From contig NZ_BBLX01000006.1 in the NCBI RefSeq assembly GCF_000971155.1, positions 62,001-126,000 on the forward strand: 64,000 nucleotides of DNA, in the 5' to 3' direction. This document shows positions 45,775 to 54,577 of the stretch, one piece after another; the stretch's first letter is position 1, and the number at the start of each line of letters is the position of its first letter. The translations under genes were made by a program, and so were the position numbers. A model generated the notes under the pieces. It saw only the letters and a list, made by a program, of their open reading frames with translations. It did not search any database and was not told the DNA's origin. Origin of the DNA: Demequina maris. Lineage in GTDB: Bacteria > Actinomycetota > Actinomycetes > Actinomycetales > Demequinaceae.

Positions 45775-46631
45775 GCGACGGGACGATGCCCGACCCGGCC
45801 GAGGAGACCCAGGTCGAGCCCGCGGTCCCGCACCACGCGCACCGCTTCGACGACGGCACCGACCTCGGCGGCGAGGCGGCGTCCGACGTGCCCGCCGCAT
45901 CGTCCCCCGCGCCGCGCGTGCAGTCGCCCTTCTCGCCCGACGAGGAGGACCTCGTCGCGCCGCTCACGCTCGTCCTCGTGCGCCACGGCGTCACCGAGAT
46001 GACGACGTCGCGACGCATGTCCGGCTCCGGCGTGCCCGGGCCGGCCCTCAGCGGACAGGGACGCGTGCAGGCCGCGAAGGCCGCGGACCTCGTCTACGGC
46101 ATGGGCCGGCGCACCTGGATGCACCTGCCCCACGTGACGCGGATCCTCGCCTCGCCGATGGTGCGCACGCAGGAGACGGCGGCCTCGGTGGGCCGCCGCA
46201 TCGGCGCGCACGTCGAGACCGAGGCGCGCATCAAGGAGGTCGACTTCGGCGCGTGGGAGGGCCTCACGGTCGCCGAGATCATCGAGCGCGACGGCGACGC
46301 CATCCACGCCTGGCGGCGGGCCGAGACGTCCGCGCCCGGCGGCGAGTCCATCGCCGAGGTGGGTGCGCGCGGCTACGCCGTCATCGAGGAGCTCGCGCGC
46401 GAGCACGCGCACCATTGCATGTCCGGCCGGGACCTGCCCCGCGGCGTCGCGCTCGTGTCGCACGCGGTCGCGATCAAGTCGATCGTGGGCGTCGCGCTCG
46501 GGATGCCCGCCTCGCACTGGGGCTCGATCTGGCCCTCGCCGGCCTCGACGTCGATCCTGCAGGTGCGGGCGCGCAAGGACGGGTCGATCGCCGAGCAGCA
46601 CGTGCTCGCGGTGGGCGTGCCGGTCGAGTAG
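45771..46631 (+). CDS. Histidine phosphatase (phosphoglycerate-mutase-like), without RNase HI domain
   Basis: 286 residues. A disordered, acidic, Pro/Ala-rich N-terminal region (about 1-60) precedes a histidine-phosphatase domain: RHG motif LVRHGVTE (about 67-74), RILASPMVRTQETA, EVDFGAWEGLT and the second catalytic His in LVSHAVAIK. In many actinobacteria the gene in this position encodes a fused RNase HI/acid phosphatase; here the RNase HI domain is missing and only a low-complexity leader is left. The start is GTG 45771, coupled to the zinc-ribbon gene; ATG 45786 is an alternative. Confidence 0.83.
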   Translation: MSDGTMPDPAEETQVEPAVPHHAHRFDDGTDLGGEAASDVPAASSPAPRVQSPFSPDEEDLVAPLTLVLVRHGVTEMTTSRRMSGSGVPGPALSGQGRVQAAKAADLVYGMGRRTWMHLPHVTRILASPMVRTQETAASVGRRIGAHVETEARIKEVDFGAWEGLTVAEIIERDGDAIHAWRRAETSAPGGESIAEVGARGYAVIEELAREHAHHCMSGRDLPRGVALVSHAVAIKSIVGVALGMPASHWGSIWPSPASTSILQVRARKDGSIAEQHVLAVGVPVE

Positions 46632-46645
46632 CGCCCGCTCTTACC

Positions 46646-46683
46646 AGGCGAGACGTCGCCTGTGAAGCCCCCACATGGGGGCT
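46646..46683 (+). terminator. Two adjacent hairpins after the phosphatase gene
   Basis: AGGCGA (46646-46651) pairs with TCGCCT (46656-46661) around GACG. AGCCCCC (46666-46672) pairs with GGGGGCT (46677-46683) around ACAT. They begin 15 bases after the stop and lie 36 bases before the next start, so they may end one transcript or regulate the next. Confidence 0.55.
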
Positions 46684-46718
46684 ACCCCTCGCGCGCGGCG
46701 GCGCCTACGCTCGCGGCC

Positions 46719-47741
46719 ATGACCGCATCGTCGGGGCCATGGCTCCCGCTCCTCGAGAACGTCCGCCGGTACCCGTCCCCGCACAACTCGCAGCCTATCC
46801 GGGTGCGGGTGATCGACGCGGCGCGTGCCGAGGTGTTCTACGACCTCGACCGGGGGCTGCCGGCGGAGAACTTCGGCATCCCGTTCGGCCACGTGTGCGC
46901 GGGGGTGTTCCTCGAGTCGCTGCGCGTGGTCGCCGCGGCGGCCGGGTACCGCGTCGACGAGGCGCTCGAGCTCGAGGAGATGGACTTCGACGCGACGGAC
47001 CGACTGCACCGGCTCGGCGCGGTGACGCTGGAGCCGCAGGCGCCGGGCGCGGAGGACCCGCGGGCCGCAGATGCGTTCCGCGTGCGCCGCACCAACCGCC
47101 GCCCGTACGACGACCGCGTCGTGCCCCGCGTGGACCTGGAGGAGGTCCAGGAGCTCGCCGCCGGCCACGGGCAGCGCTTCTCGTGGTCGGGCGACGCGCG
47201 GGTCGTGGCGCCGATCATCCGCATCAACCAGGAGACCCTGTTCGACGACCTCCGCAACGACGCCGTCTACGCCGAGATCATGGAGTGGCTGCGCTTCAGC
47301 GAGCACGACGCCGCCGAGCGCGGCGACGGGCTCAGCGCCGCGGCCATGCTGATGCCGGGGCCGCTGCTGCGCTTCGCGATGGGCCACCGCGGGCTGTGGC
47401 AGGCGCCGGTGATCGGCGCCGCGATCCGCGGCATGTACCTCAGGACGATGCGTGGCGTGCGGCAGCTCGCCTGGTTCGAGGGGCCCTTCGCCTGCCCGCG
47501 CGACTACGTCGAGGCCGGGCGCGTCTTCATGCGCTGCTGGCTCGAGCTGACGGCGCGGGGCGTCTCGCTTCATCCGTTCGGGACGGTGATCACGAACCCA
47601 CGGTCGCATGCGCGGTTCGTCGACATCGCGGGCGCGGACGAGTCCGACGGCCGGATGGCCTGGATGCTCGTCCGGCTCGGCTACGCCAAGACCCCACCCG
47701 TCGCCCACCGGCGCCCGCTCGAGGAGATGCTCGTCGCATGA
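46719..47741 (+). CDS. Nitroreductase-fold flavoprotein (Acg-like)
   Basis: 340 residues with two nitroreductase-like halves. The N-terminal VRRYPSPHNSQPIRVRV is the FMN-contacting opening motif of the family (S-PHNSQPW type). RRTNRRPYDDRVVP (about 122-135) and ARGVSLHPFGTV near the C-terminus match the Acg-like subgroup of actinobacteria, which includes both catalysts and flavin-storage proteins. No clear ribosome site precedes ATG 46719. The gene overlaps the next (ATGA, 47738-47741), so a joint role with the adenylating enzyme is likely. Reaction unknown. Confidence 0.75.
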   Translation: MTASSGPWLPLLENVRRYPSPHNSQPIRVRVIDAARAEVFYDLDRGLPAENFGIPFGHVCAGVFLESLRVVAAAAGYRVDEALELEEMDFDATDRLHRLGAVTLEPQAPGAEDPRAADAFRVRRTNRRPYDDRVVPRVDLEEVQELAAGHGQRFSWSGDARVVAPIIRINQETLFDDLRNDAVYAEIMEWLRFSEHDAAERGDGLSAAAMLMPGPLLRFAMGHRGLWQAPVIGAAIRGMYLRTMRGVRQLAWFEGPFACPRDYVEAGRVFMRCWLELTARGVSLHPFGTVITNPRSHARFVDIAGADESDGRMAWMLVRLGYAKTPPVAHRRPLEEMLVA

Positions 47742-49348
47742 GAGGCCTGCTGAGGTACCCCGCGTTCGCCGGCATCGAGGTGCTCGACGCGGTCATCCGC
47801 GTGCTCGCGCGCAAGCCCACGACGCATCGCCTCCTGCTGGGGCCGGGCATCGAGCCGCTGCGCTGGTGGCTCGGGCGGGGGAGGGCGTGGCGCACGTTCC
47901 ACGTGGCGTCGCGGCGCGTCCCCGCGTACCGCGCGTTCCTCGAGGAGGCGGGCCACGGTCCGGACCTGGGGAAGGACGGCTCGCTCGCGGAGGCGCTCGC
48001 GCGGCTCCCCGAGATGGACAAGGCGGGCTACATCGCCCGCTGGTCCGTGATGGACCGGAGCCTCGACGGCCGCCTGCCGCGACGCGGGGTGGTGGTCGAC
48101 GAGTCCTCCGGCTCCTCGGGCGTGCCCACCAGCTGGGTGCGGGGACCGGACGAGCGCATGGCGACCCGCCAGCTGCTGCAGATGGGCTACTCGCGGACGT
48201 CCCGCACGCTCACGAAGCAGCCGTTCGTGCTCAACTGCTTCTCGCTGGGCGCGTGGGCGACGGGCATGAACATCTCCGCCTCGCTCACCGAGATCACGAT
48301 GATGAAGTCCATCGGGCCCGACCGCGACAAGGTGGTCCAGACGATGCGCGAGTTCGGCCCGGGCTTCACGTACGTGATCCTCGGGTACCCGCCCTTCCTC
48401 AAGGCACTGTTCGAGGACGACCGTCTCGACTGGACCGCGTACGACATCGTCACCGCGTTCGGCGGCGAGGGCATCAGCGAGCGGATGCGCGCGATCATCG
48501 GCAAGAACGCCGCTGCGGTGTTCGGCTCGTACGGCGCCTCCGACCTCGAGATCAACATCGCGATCGAGACGGACTTCTCGGTGCAGCTGCGGCAGGCGAT
48601 CGCGGCGTCGCCGGAGCTCGCGGCGCGCATCACGAAGCGCGACGAGTACGGCGTGCTGCCCATGGTGTTCCAGTTCAACCCCTTCGACTACCTCATGGAG
48701 TCGAACGAGGCGGGCGAGCTGCTCGTCACGATCACGCGCGGCAGCAACATCAACCCACGCATCCGGTACAACATCCACGACCGAGGGCACACGCTGCGGC
48801 TGCGCGACCTCGACCCGGTCCTCGAGGAGCTCGGGCTGTCAGAGGTGAAGCGCTCGCGCATCACCGACCTGCCGCTGCTGTTCCTCTACGGCCGCTCCGA
48901 CATGTCGGTCGACTTCAACGGGGCCGTCGTGGCGCCCGACACGGTCCGCGACGCGATCTACGACGCGCCCGGGCTGGCGGACGCGATCGAGAACCATCGC
49001 CTGGTGAGCTACGAGGACGCGCGCGGCGACCGCCAGCTGCACATCGCGCTGCAGCGGATCGAGCGCGGGCCGCAGCTCGACGAGGCCGCGGTGGGGGCGC
49101 TGCTCTTCGCGGCGATGCGCCGCGCCAACGGCGACTTCTCGAACGCGATCCGCACGTCGCCGGAGGGCACCCTGCCCACCATCGCGATCTACCCGTACCG
49201 CACGGGGCCGTTCGCGAACGACGGCGCGAAGCTCAAGAACGAGTACGTGTGGATGCTCGACGCGGGCGAGGACGAGGCCTGGGGTCTACGTCCGGGCTTC
49301 ACGGCGCCACGTCATGTCGCGGCGGTGCGGGACGGCGCAGGCGCGTGA
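47738..49348 (+). CDS. Adenylate-forming enzyme, PaaK / F390-synthetase-like
   Basis: 536 residues of the phenylacetate-CoA ligase/coenzyme F390 synthetase type. The ATP-loop motif DESSGSSGVPTSW (about 122-134), VFGSYGASDLE (about 264-274), RIRYNIHDRGH and LYGRSDMSVDFNG correspond to adenylation motifs A3, A5, A7 and A8. It should activate a carboxylate (or nucleotidylate a cofactor) with ATP. The immediate upstream partner is a nitroreductase-fold flavoprotein, an arrangement I do not know from a described pathway. No carrier-protein or reductase domain is attached. Confidence 0.8.
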   Translation: MRGLLRYPAFAGIEVLDAVIRVLARKPTTHRLLLGPGIEPLRWWLGRGRAWRTFHVASRRVPAYRAFLEEAGHGPDLGKDGSLAEALARLPEMDKAGYIARWSVMDRSLDGRLPRRGVVVDESSGSSGVPTSWVRGPDERMATRQLLQMGYSRTSRTLTKQPFVLNCFSLGAWATGMNISASLTEITMMKSIGPDRDKVVQTMREFGPGFTYVILGYPPFLKALFEDDRLDWTAYDIVTAFGGEGISERMRAIIGKNAAAVFGSYGASDLEINIAIETDFSVQLRQAIAASPELAARITKRDEYGVLPMVFQFNPFDYLMESNEAGELLVTITRGSNINPRIRYNIHDRGHTLRLRDLDPVLEELGLSEVKRSRITDLPLLFLYGRSDMSVDFNGAVVAPDTVRDAIYDAPGLADAIENHRLVSYEDARGDRQLHIALQRIERGPQLDEAAVGALLFAAMRRANGDFSNAIRTSPEGTLPTIAIYPYRTGPFANDGAKLKNEYVWMLDAGEDEAWGLRPGFTAPRHVAAVRDGAGA

Positions 49349-49626
49349 GCCGTGCGCGATGTGGCGGACGGCGGCGCATGGGATCCGGATTCGGAGATGT
49401 CGGATACGTCCGTTATCGTTATCTCTCGCGAAGTTCGCCACACGTGGCGACGCTCCCCGCAGACCTGCCGCGTCATCGCTGACGCGGTCGACGCGGGGGT
49501 CGCTCATTGACACCTGCTGAGGGGCGATGCCGCGGGCGCACGACCGTGTTCCCGTCCGCAATCCGGCCATGGGCCGGCGTGCTCGCCGCACCTCCGTGAC
49601 GTGTCGCGCGAGTGGCATCGCGCCGG
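49349..49626. other. Gene-free stretch with palindrome and hairpin
   Basis: Part of a 358-base gap. It holds CGCCAC-AC-GTGGCG (49436-49449), a near-perfect palindrome extended by T/A outside, and a hairpin CCGCGTCA (49468-49475), loop TCGC, TGACGCGG (49480-49487) that may terminate the adenylating-enzyme transcript. CGTTAT-CGTTAT at about 49411 is a short direct repeat. No coding sequence is supported. Confidence 0.5.
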
Positions 49627-49668
49627 CCCCGCCCGCCAACGGGCGCATCGGTTCACGACCGAGCGGGG
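49627..49668 (+). repeat. 42-bp direct repeat, left copy
   Basis: Begins CCCCGCCCGCC and ends CGACCGAGCGGGG. It matches the copy at 50280-50321 at 36 of 42 positions. The ends CCCCGC/GCGGGG can also pair, so each copy is a hairpin-forming unit. It lies 38 bases upstream of the BLIP-like gene. Confidence 0.7.
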
Positions 49669-49706
49669 CGCCGCTACAGGGATCGACCCTGGGGGAATGG
49701 AGAGAC

Positions 49707-50270
49707 ATGTTCAAGCGCATCGTCGTCGCCGTCGCGGGCGCCGCACTCGCGGTCGGCATCGCCGTGCCGGCCTCGGCCGACTCGACGCCTAAGGTCGACC
49801 GGTCCGAGTATGCCGCCGTCAAGCGCGGTACCCCGCTCGCCACCGTGCAGGCGAAGTTCGACTCGAAGGGTGCCAAGACCTCCGAGTACATCGGCACGTA
49901 TGTCAAGTCGCAGACGCGGGAGTGGAAGACCGCGACCTCGCCGTACGGCTGGGTCATGGTCGACTTCGAGAAGAAGAACGGCAGGTGGGTCCTCGACTCG
50001 AAGTCTGTGTCGTGGGGCGTCGACGCCAAGCAGACGGCTGACAAGATGACCAAGGGCGAGTTCCAGAAGATCTGGACGGGCAAGACGATCGCCCAGGTGC
50101 GCAAGATCGCCGGTACCTCGGGTACCCGCACGTATGAGTACACGTCGCGGTACCAGCGCACGATCACCGTCGAGTGGCCCACGCCCTCGCCGTACGGCTA
50201 CGCCTCGGTCGATTTCAAGTGGAAGAACGGCACCTACGTCGTCACGAGCAAGAGCGCCTACTGGGGTTGA
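49707..50270 (+). CDS. Secreted BLIP-like protein with two tandem domains
   Basis: 187 residues. A signal peptide (1-24, cleavage after VPASA) is followed by two homologous domains of about 73 residues (about 33-106 and 114-187). Each has the order Y/F-x2-(V/I)-(K/W)-x-G-T, SPYG or PSPYG, a V-DF segment, NG and a final YWG or SWG. This two-repeat arrangement matches the beta-lactamase inhibitory protein (BLIP) fold of Streptomyces. GGAG lies eight bases before ATG 49707. The gene is bracketed by 42-bp direct repeats, and its codon use is somewhat less GC3-biased than its neighbours. No cysteine pair as in classical BLIP is present, so beta-lactamase binding is uncertain. Confidence 0.72.
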   Translation: MFKRIVVAVAGAALAVGIAVPASADSTPKVDRSEYAAVKRGTPLATVQAKFDSKGAKTSEYIGTYVKSQTREWKTATSPYGWVMVDFEKKNGRWVLDSKSVSWGVDAKQTADKMTKGEFQKIWTGKTIAQVRKIAGTSGTRTYEYTSRYQRTITVEWPTPSPYGYASVDFKWKNGTYVVTSKSAYWG

Positions 50271-50279
50271 TCTCCTCGT

Positions 50280-50321
50280 CCCCGCCCGCCGAAGGGCGCG
50301 CCGGTTCGTGACCGAGCGGGG
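50280..50321 (+). repeat. 42-bp direct repeat, right copy
   Basis: Begins CCCCGCCCGCC and ends TGACCGAGCGGGG, ten bases after the BLIP-like stop. 36 of 42 positions match the left copy at 49627-49668. A short GGTTC/GAACC pairing follows. It could act as a terminator as well as a repeat. Confidence 0.7.
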
Positions 50322-50392
50322 AACCTGACCGAACCCGTCCCGGGACCGGATGCACCGCGCCCGGGTGGGGCGCCGCAGGCGGGTGACGCCGG

Positions 50393-51256
50393 CTACTCGT
50401 CGTCTCCGGAGTGCCGCGCGAGCTGCTTGCGCAGGAACTTCCGGTCGTCGTTCGCGTACGCGTAGTACCAGCCGATGAGCAGGCCGCCACCGACGAAGTT
50501 GCCCAGCAGCACGATGCCGAGCTGCGCGAGCGCGAGTCCGTAGTCGAGCCCGTGGGTGAGGGCGGACACCGTGAAGACCACGGTGTTGGCGACGGAGTGC
50601 TCGAAGCCGACGAACGCGAACACGAAGACGCTCATCACCATGGCGAGCACCTTGGTGATGTCCTCCTTGATGACGCCGTTGTAGACGAGCAGCATGCCCA
50701 GGTTGATCATGAAGTTGCACAGCACGGCGCGCATGAACAGGTCGGACATGCCGGCGAGGCCGTGGTCGAAGTACGCGAGCTTGTGCTCGACCGCGGCGTC
50801 GAGCTGGGCGCCCATCGCGCCGTCGGCCATGCTCGAGCCGGCCACCATGATCGCGACGGCGAGGCCGCCGATGAAGTTGCCGCCGTAGCACATGAGCAGG
50901 ATCCGCAGGGACTTCAGCGGGGTCGTCCGGCGGTAGTACGCGCCGATCGAGACGATCATCATGTTCGACGTCAGCAGCTCGGACTTGCTGTAGTAGATGA
51001 ACACGAGCGCGAAGCCGAAGACCATCGACCCGACGAGCTTGCCGACGTTGACCCAGTCGCCCTCGCCGATGCTCGCGAAGGCCGAGATCACGGCGAAGGT
51101 CGTGAGGTACATGACGCCGATGATCACGCCGGCCATCGCGGCGCGCATGAGGTAGACGCGGGCCAGGCCGCCGCTCATCGCGGTCTTGGTCTCGAGCGCG
51201 TCGAGCACCGTCGAGATGAACTGCTTGCCCGGGAACAGCGCGCTTTGATCGCTCAT
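50393..51256 (-). CDS. Formate/nitrite transporter (FNT family)
   Basis: A 287-residue, six-helix pentameric channel of the FocA/NirC family. SELLTSNMM (omega-loop side), RAVLCNFMINLGM and GFEHSVAN, which supplies the central-pore His, are the family markers. It conducts formate, nitrite or a related anion with protons. No pyruvate-formate lyase or nitrite reductase gene is in the window to settle which. With the ferredoxin-linked pyruvate enzyme it supports fermentative or low-oxygen capacity. ATG 51256; single-gene unit. Confidence 0.9.
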   Translation of the reverse strand: MSDQSALFPGKQFISTVLDALETKTAMSGGLARVYLMRAAMAGVIIGVMYLTTFAVISAFASIGEGDWVNVGKLVGSMVFGFALVFIYYSKSELLTSNMMIVSIGAYYRRTTPLKSLRILLMCYGGNFIGGLAVAIMVAGSSMADGAMGAQLDAAVEHKLAYFDHGLAGMSDLFMRAVLCNFMINLGMLLVYNGVIKEDITKVLAMVMSVFVFAFVGFEHSVANTVVFTVSALTHGLDYGLALAQLGIVLLGNFVGGGLLIGWYYAYANDDRKFLRKQLARHSGDDE

Positions 51257-51332
51257 GGCCCCAGGCTCCCACAGAGCTCGACCGCCGGCGCGCGACCAGG
51301 GTCCCGTGGCGCCGGATCAGCTGTCGTGCCTC

Positions 51333-52304
<972 letters not shown>

Positions 52305-52355
52305 CTTCTGCTCCTTTGCGAGGGACGATGCGGGGACTGGATAGCGCGGTGAGGC

Positions 52356-53240
52356 TCAGGCCTCGGGGATCGCGAGGGCGAAGAACGCGTCGCGCGGGGT
52401 GTCGGGGTCGGGGCCGCCGCGCACGCCGGTGTCGAGCGCGTCGATAGCCGCGAGCTGCTCGCCCGTGAGTGCGAAGTCGAAGATGTCGAAGTTGTCAGCG
52501 ATGCGGCTCGGGGTGACCGACTTGGGGATCACATGGCGGCCCTCCTGGACGTGCCAGCGCAGCATCACCTGCGCCGGGGTCTTGCGGTGCGCGGCCGCAA
52601 TCGCGGCGATGGTGGGGTCCTCGAGGGTCGAGCGCTTGCCGTCGCCCCAGCCCGGGTAGAAGGTGATGCCGCCGATCGGGGACCAGGCCTGGGAGACGAT
52701 GCCGTGCTCGGCGTTCGCGGCGAGCAGGTCCTTCTGCTGGAAGTAGGGGTGGACCTCGATCTGGTTGACCGCGGGGATCACGTCGGCGGTCTCGAGCAGG
52801 CGCTCCAGGTGGTGCGGCATGAAGTTGCTCACGCCGATCGCGCGCACCTTTCCGTCCGCGTGAAGCTCCTCGAGCGCGCGATAGGCCGCGACCGTGCTGT
52901 CCCAGCGGGTCGGCGCGGGCTGGTGGAGGATCAGCAGGTCGAGGTGCTCGACGCCGAGCTTCGCGGTCGCCTTCTCGAACGCGTGGAGCGTCTGGTCGTG
53001 GCCGTAGTCGCTGACCCACACCTTCGTCTCGATGAAGAGGTCGTCGCGCGGGATGTCGGACGCGGCGATGGCGGCGCCCACGCCCGCCTCGTTGAAGTAG
53101 GCGGCGGCGGTGTCGATGTGGCGGTAGCCGACCCGCAGCGCCTCGGTCACGACCGTCGCGGTCTCGTCGGGAGGGGTCTGGAAGACGCCGTAGCCCAGGG
53201 CGGGCATCGTGACGCCGTTGTTGAGGGTGATGTGCTCCAT
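52356..53240 (-). CDS. Aldo/keto reductase, 2,5-diketo-D-gluconate reductase-like
   Basis: 294 residues of the AKR5 type: MPALGYGVFQTP, YRHIDTAAAYFNEAGVG (catalytic Asp and Tyr), ETKVWVSDYG (Lys), LILHQPAP (His) and the NADPH motif IPKSVTPSRIADN. It is similar to DkgA/DkgB and to YvgN-type methylglyoxal reductases. ATG 53240 faces a 293-base promoter region with three GGAC-N5-GTCC sites. A sugar-acid or detoxification role is possible; the substrate is unknown. Confidence 0.9.
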   Translation of the reverse strand: MEHITLNNGVTMPALGYGVFQTPPDETATVVTEALRVGYRHIDTAAAYFNEAGVGAAIAASDIPRDDLFIETKVWVSDYGHDQTLHAFEKATAKLGVEHLDLLILHQPAPTRWDSTVAAYRALEELHADGKVRAIGVSNFMPHHLERLLETADVIPAVNQIEVHPYFQQKDLLAANAEHGIVSQAWSPIGGITFYPGWGDGKRSTLEDPTIAAIAAAHRKTPAQVMLRWHVQEGRHVIPKSVTPSRIADNFDIFDFALTGEQLAAIDALDTGVRGGPDPDTPRDAFFALAIPEA

Positions 53241-53337
53241 GTCCTCGACGCTAGGTCCGGCCCGCGGGCGCTGGGAGGCACTGTCGTTACCCGGGTCGCC
53301 GGGACCCCGCGCGCGTCAGGGCACGCCGGACCCCGAT

Positions 53338-53464
53338 CGGGACGCTCAGTCCTTGCGGTCGCGTCCGCCGCGGACGCCACCCCGGGCGCCGCGCGCGTGT
53401 CCCCGGAGGACTGGTTGTCCCGAGACGCGCGTCCGCTCGCATATCGGAGGACTGAGTGTCCCGA
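53338..53464. promoter_or_regulatory. Three GGAC-N5-GTCC sites in the divergent aldo/keto reductase-XRE region
   Basis: One inverted copy CGGGACGCTCAGTCCT (53338-53353) and two direct copies, AGGACTGGTTGTCCCG (53408-53423) and AGGACTGAGTGTCCCG (53449-53464). The first and last agree at 15 of 16 positions when one is inverted. Each has the dyad GGAC-N5-GTCC. They are likely operators of the neighbouring XRE regulator. The rest of the 293-base gap shows nothing else. Confidence 0.65.
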
Positions 53465-53533
53465 CAGGGCGGCAGGCGAGACGGGTACCGAGCGTGCCTC
53501 CCTCCCGGCCGACGCCCGCCGTACGTTGGACGC

Positions 53534-54424
53534 ATGAGCACGAACCCCGAGGTCACCGAGTTCCTGCGCTCGCGCCGCGCCCGCATCACCCCCGAGCAGT
53601 CGGGCCTGCCCGCGTACGGCGGCAACAGGCGCGTTCCCGGACTGCGCCGCGAGGAGGTCGCGATGCTCGCCGGCGTCTCCGTCGACTACTACGTGCGGCT
53701 CGAGCGCGGCAACCTGTCCGGCGCCTCCGACTCCGTGCTGGACGCGCTCGCGAACGCGCTCCAGCTCGACGAGGCCGAGCGCGACCACCTGTTCGATCTC
53801 GCGCGGGCGGCGGGCCCCGCATCGTCCCGCGCGTCGGGCCGCCGCCCGACAGGTGCCGTGCGGCCCACGATCCAGGCGATCCTCGACTCGATCACCGCCC
53901 CCGCGTGGGTGCGCAACGGCCGGCTCGACCACCTCGCGCACAACCGCGCATCGCGCGCGCTGTACGCGCCGCTGCTCGACAGCTCCGAGCGGCCCACGAA
54001 CACCGCGCGCTTCGTGTTCCTCGACGATGCCTCGCGCGAGTTCTTCGTCGACTGGGACCAGGCGACGGCCGACGTCACCGCGCTGCTGCGCATGGAGGCC
54101 GGGCGCCGGCCCACCGACAAGGGCCTCACCCAGCTGATCGGCGAGCTGTCGACGCGGTCGGAGGAGTTCCGCCGGCTGTGGGCGCGGCACGACGTCAAGT
54201 TCCACCGCTCGGGCGCGAAGCAGCTGCGGCACCCGGCGGTCGGGCGGCTCGACCTCGAATTCGAGGCGATGGAGCTGCCCTCCGACCCCGACCTCACGCT
54301 GCTCGTGTACGCGGTGACCCCCGGGTCGCCCACCGCCGACAAGCTGCAGCTGCTCGAGCACTGGGCCGACGAGCGCGAGGCCGCGGGAAGGCTCGCCGAC
54401 GTGAGCGCCGCGCCTCGCAGGTGA
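53534..54424 (+). CDS. XRE-family regulator with MmyB-like ligand domain
   Basis: 296 residues: an N-terminal XRE helix-turn-helix (RVPGLRREEVAMLAGVSVDYYVRLERG, about 33-59; key G-R-R-EVA-LAGVS-YY-RLE-G) and a C-terminal MmyB-type domain (APAWVRNGRLDHLAHNRASRALYAPLL onward) of PAS-like fold that binds a fatty-acid or other hydrophobic ligand in characterised relatives. ATG 53534 (MSTNPEVTEF) is the conserved start. It is divergent from two aldo/keto reductases, and the GGAC-N5-GTCC sites between them are its likely targets. A GCATCGTCC motif copy lies at 53817. Confidence 0.88.
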   Translation: MSTNPEVTEFLRSRRARITPEQSGLPAYGGNRRVPGLRREEVAMLAGVSVDYYVRLERGNLSGASDSVLDALANALQLDEAERDHLFDLARAAGPASSRASGRRPTGAVRPTIQAILDSITAPAWVRNGRLDHLAHNRASRALYAPLLDSSERPTNTARFVFLDDASREFFVDWDQATADVTALLRMEAGRRPTDKGLTQLIGELSTRSEEFRRLWARHDVKFHRSGAKQLRHPAVGRLDLEFEAMELPSDPDLTLLVYAVTPGSPTADKLQLLEHWADEREAAGRLADVSAAPRR

Positions 54425-54512
54425 CTCCCAATGAAGAGTGTGAACCGTGGGGCGCGAGGGAAGCATGGGGCGATGCCGACCTGATCCCGGCAGTCACACC
54501 CTTCACCTTTGT

Positions 54513-54527
54513 CATTGGCAATCAATG
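54513..54527. promoter_or_regulatory. Small dyad in the SDR promoter region
   Basis: CATTG-GCAAT-CAATG in an AT-rich patch (TTTGTCATTGGC) about 50 bases before the SDR start. It could be an operator or part of the promoter. Confidence 0.35.
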
Positions 54528-54577
54528 CAGGTGGTCGGACGTTGCCTTAGAGGAGCATCTTCTCGAGAGGAGATCCG

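Noticed and set aside
49286-50182. 298-codon minus-strand frame antisense to the BLIP-like gene
   Set aside because: The plus-strand gene has a signal peptide, ribosome site and internal domain repeat; the antisense frame has no recognisable features.
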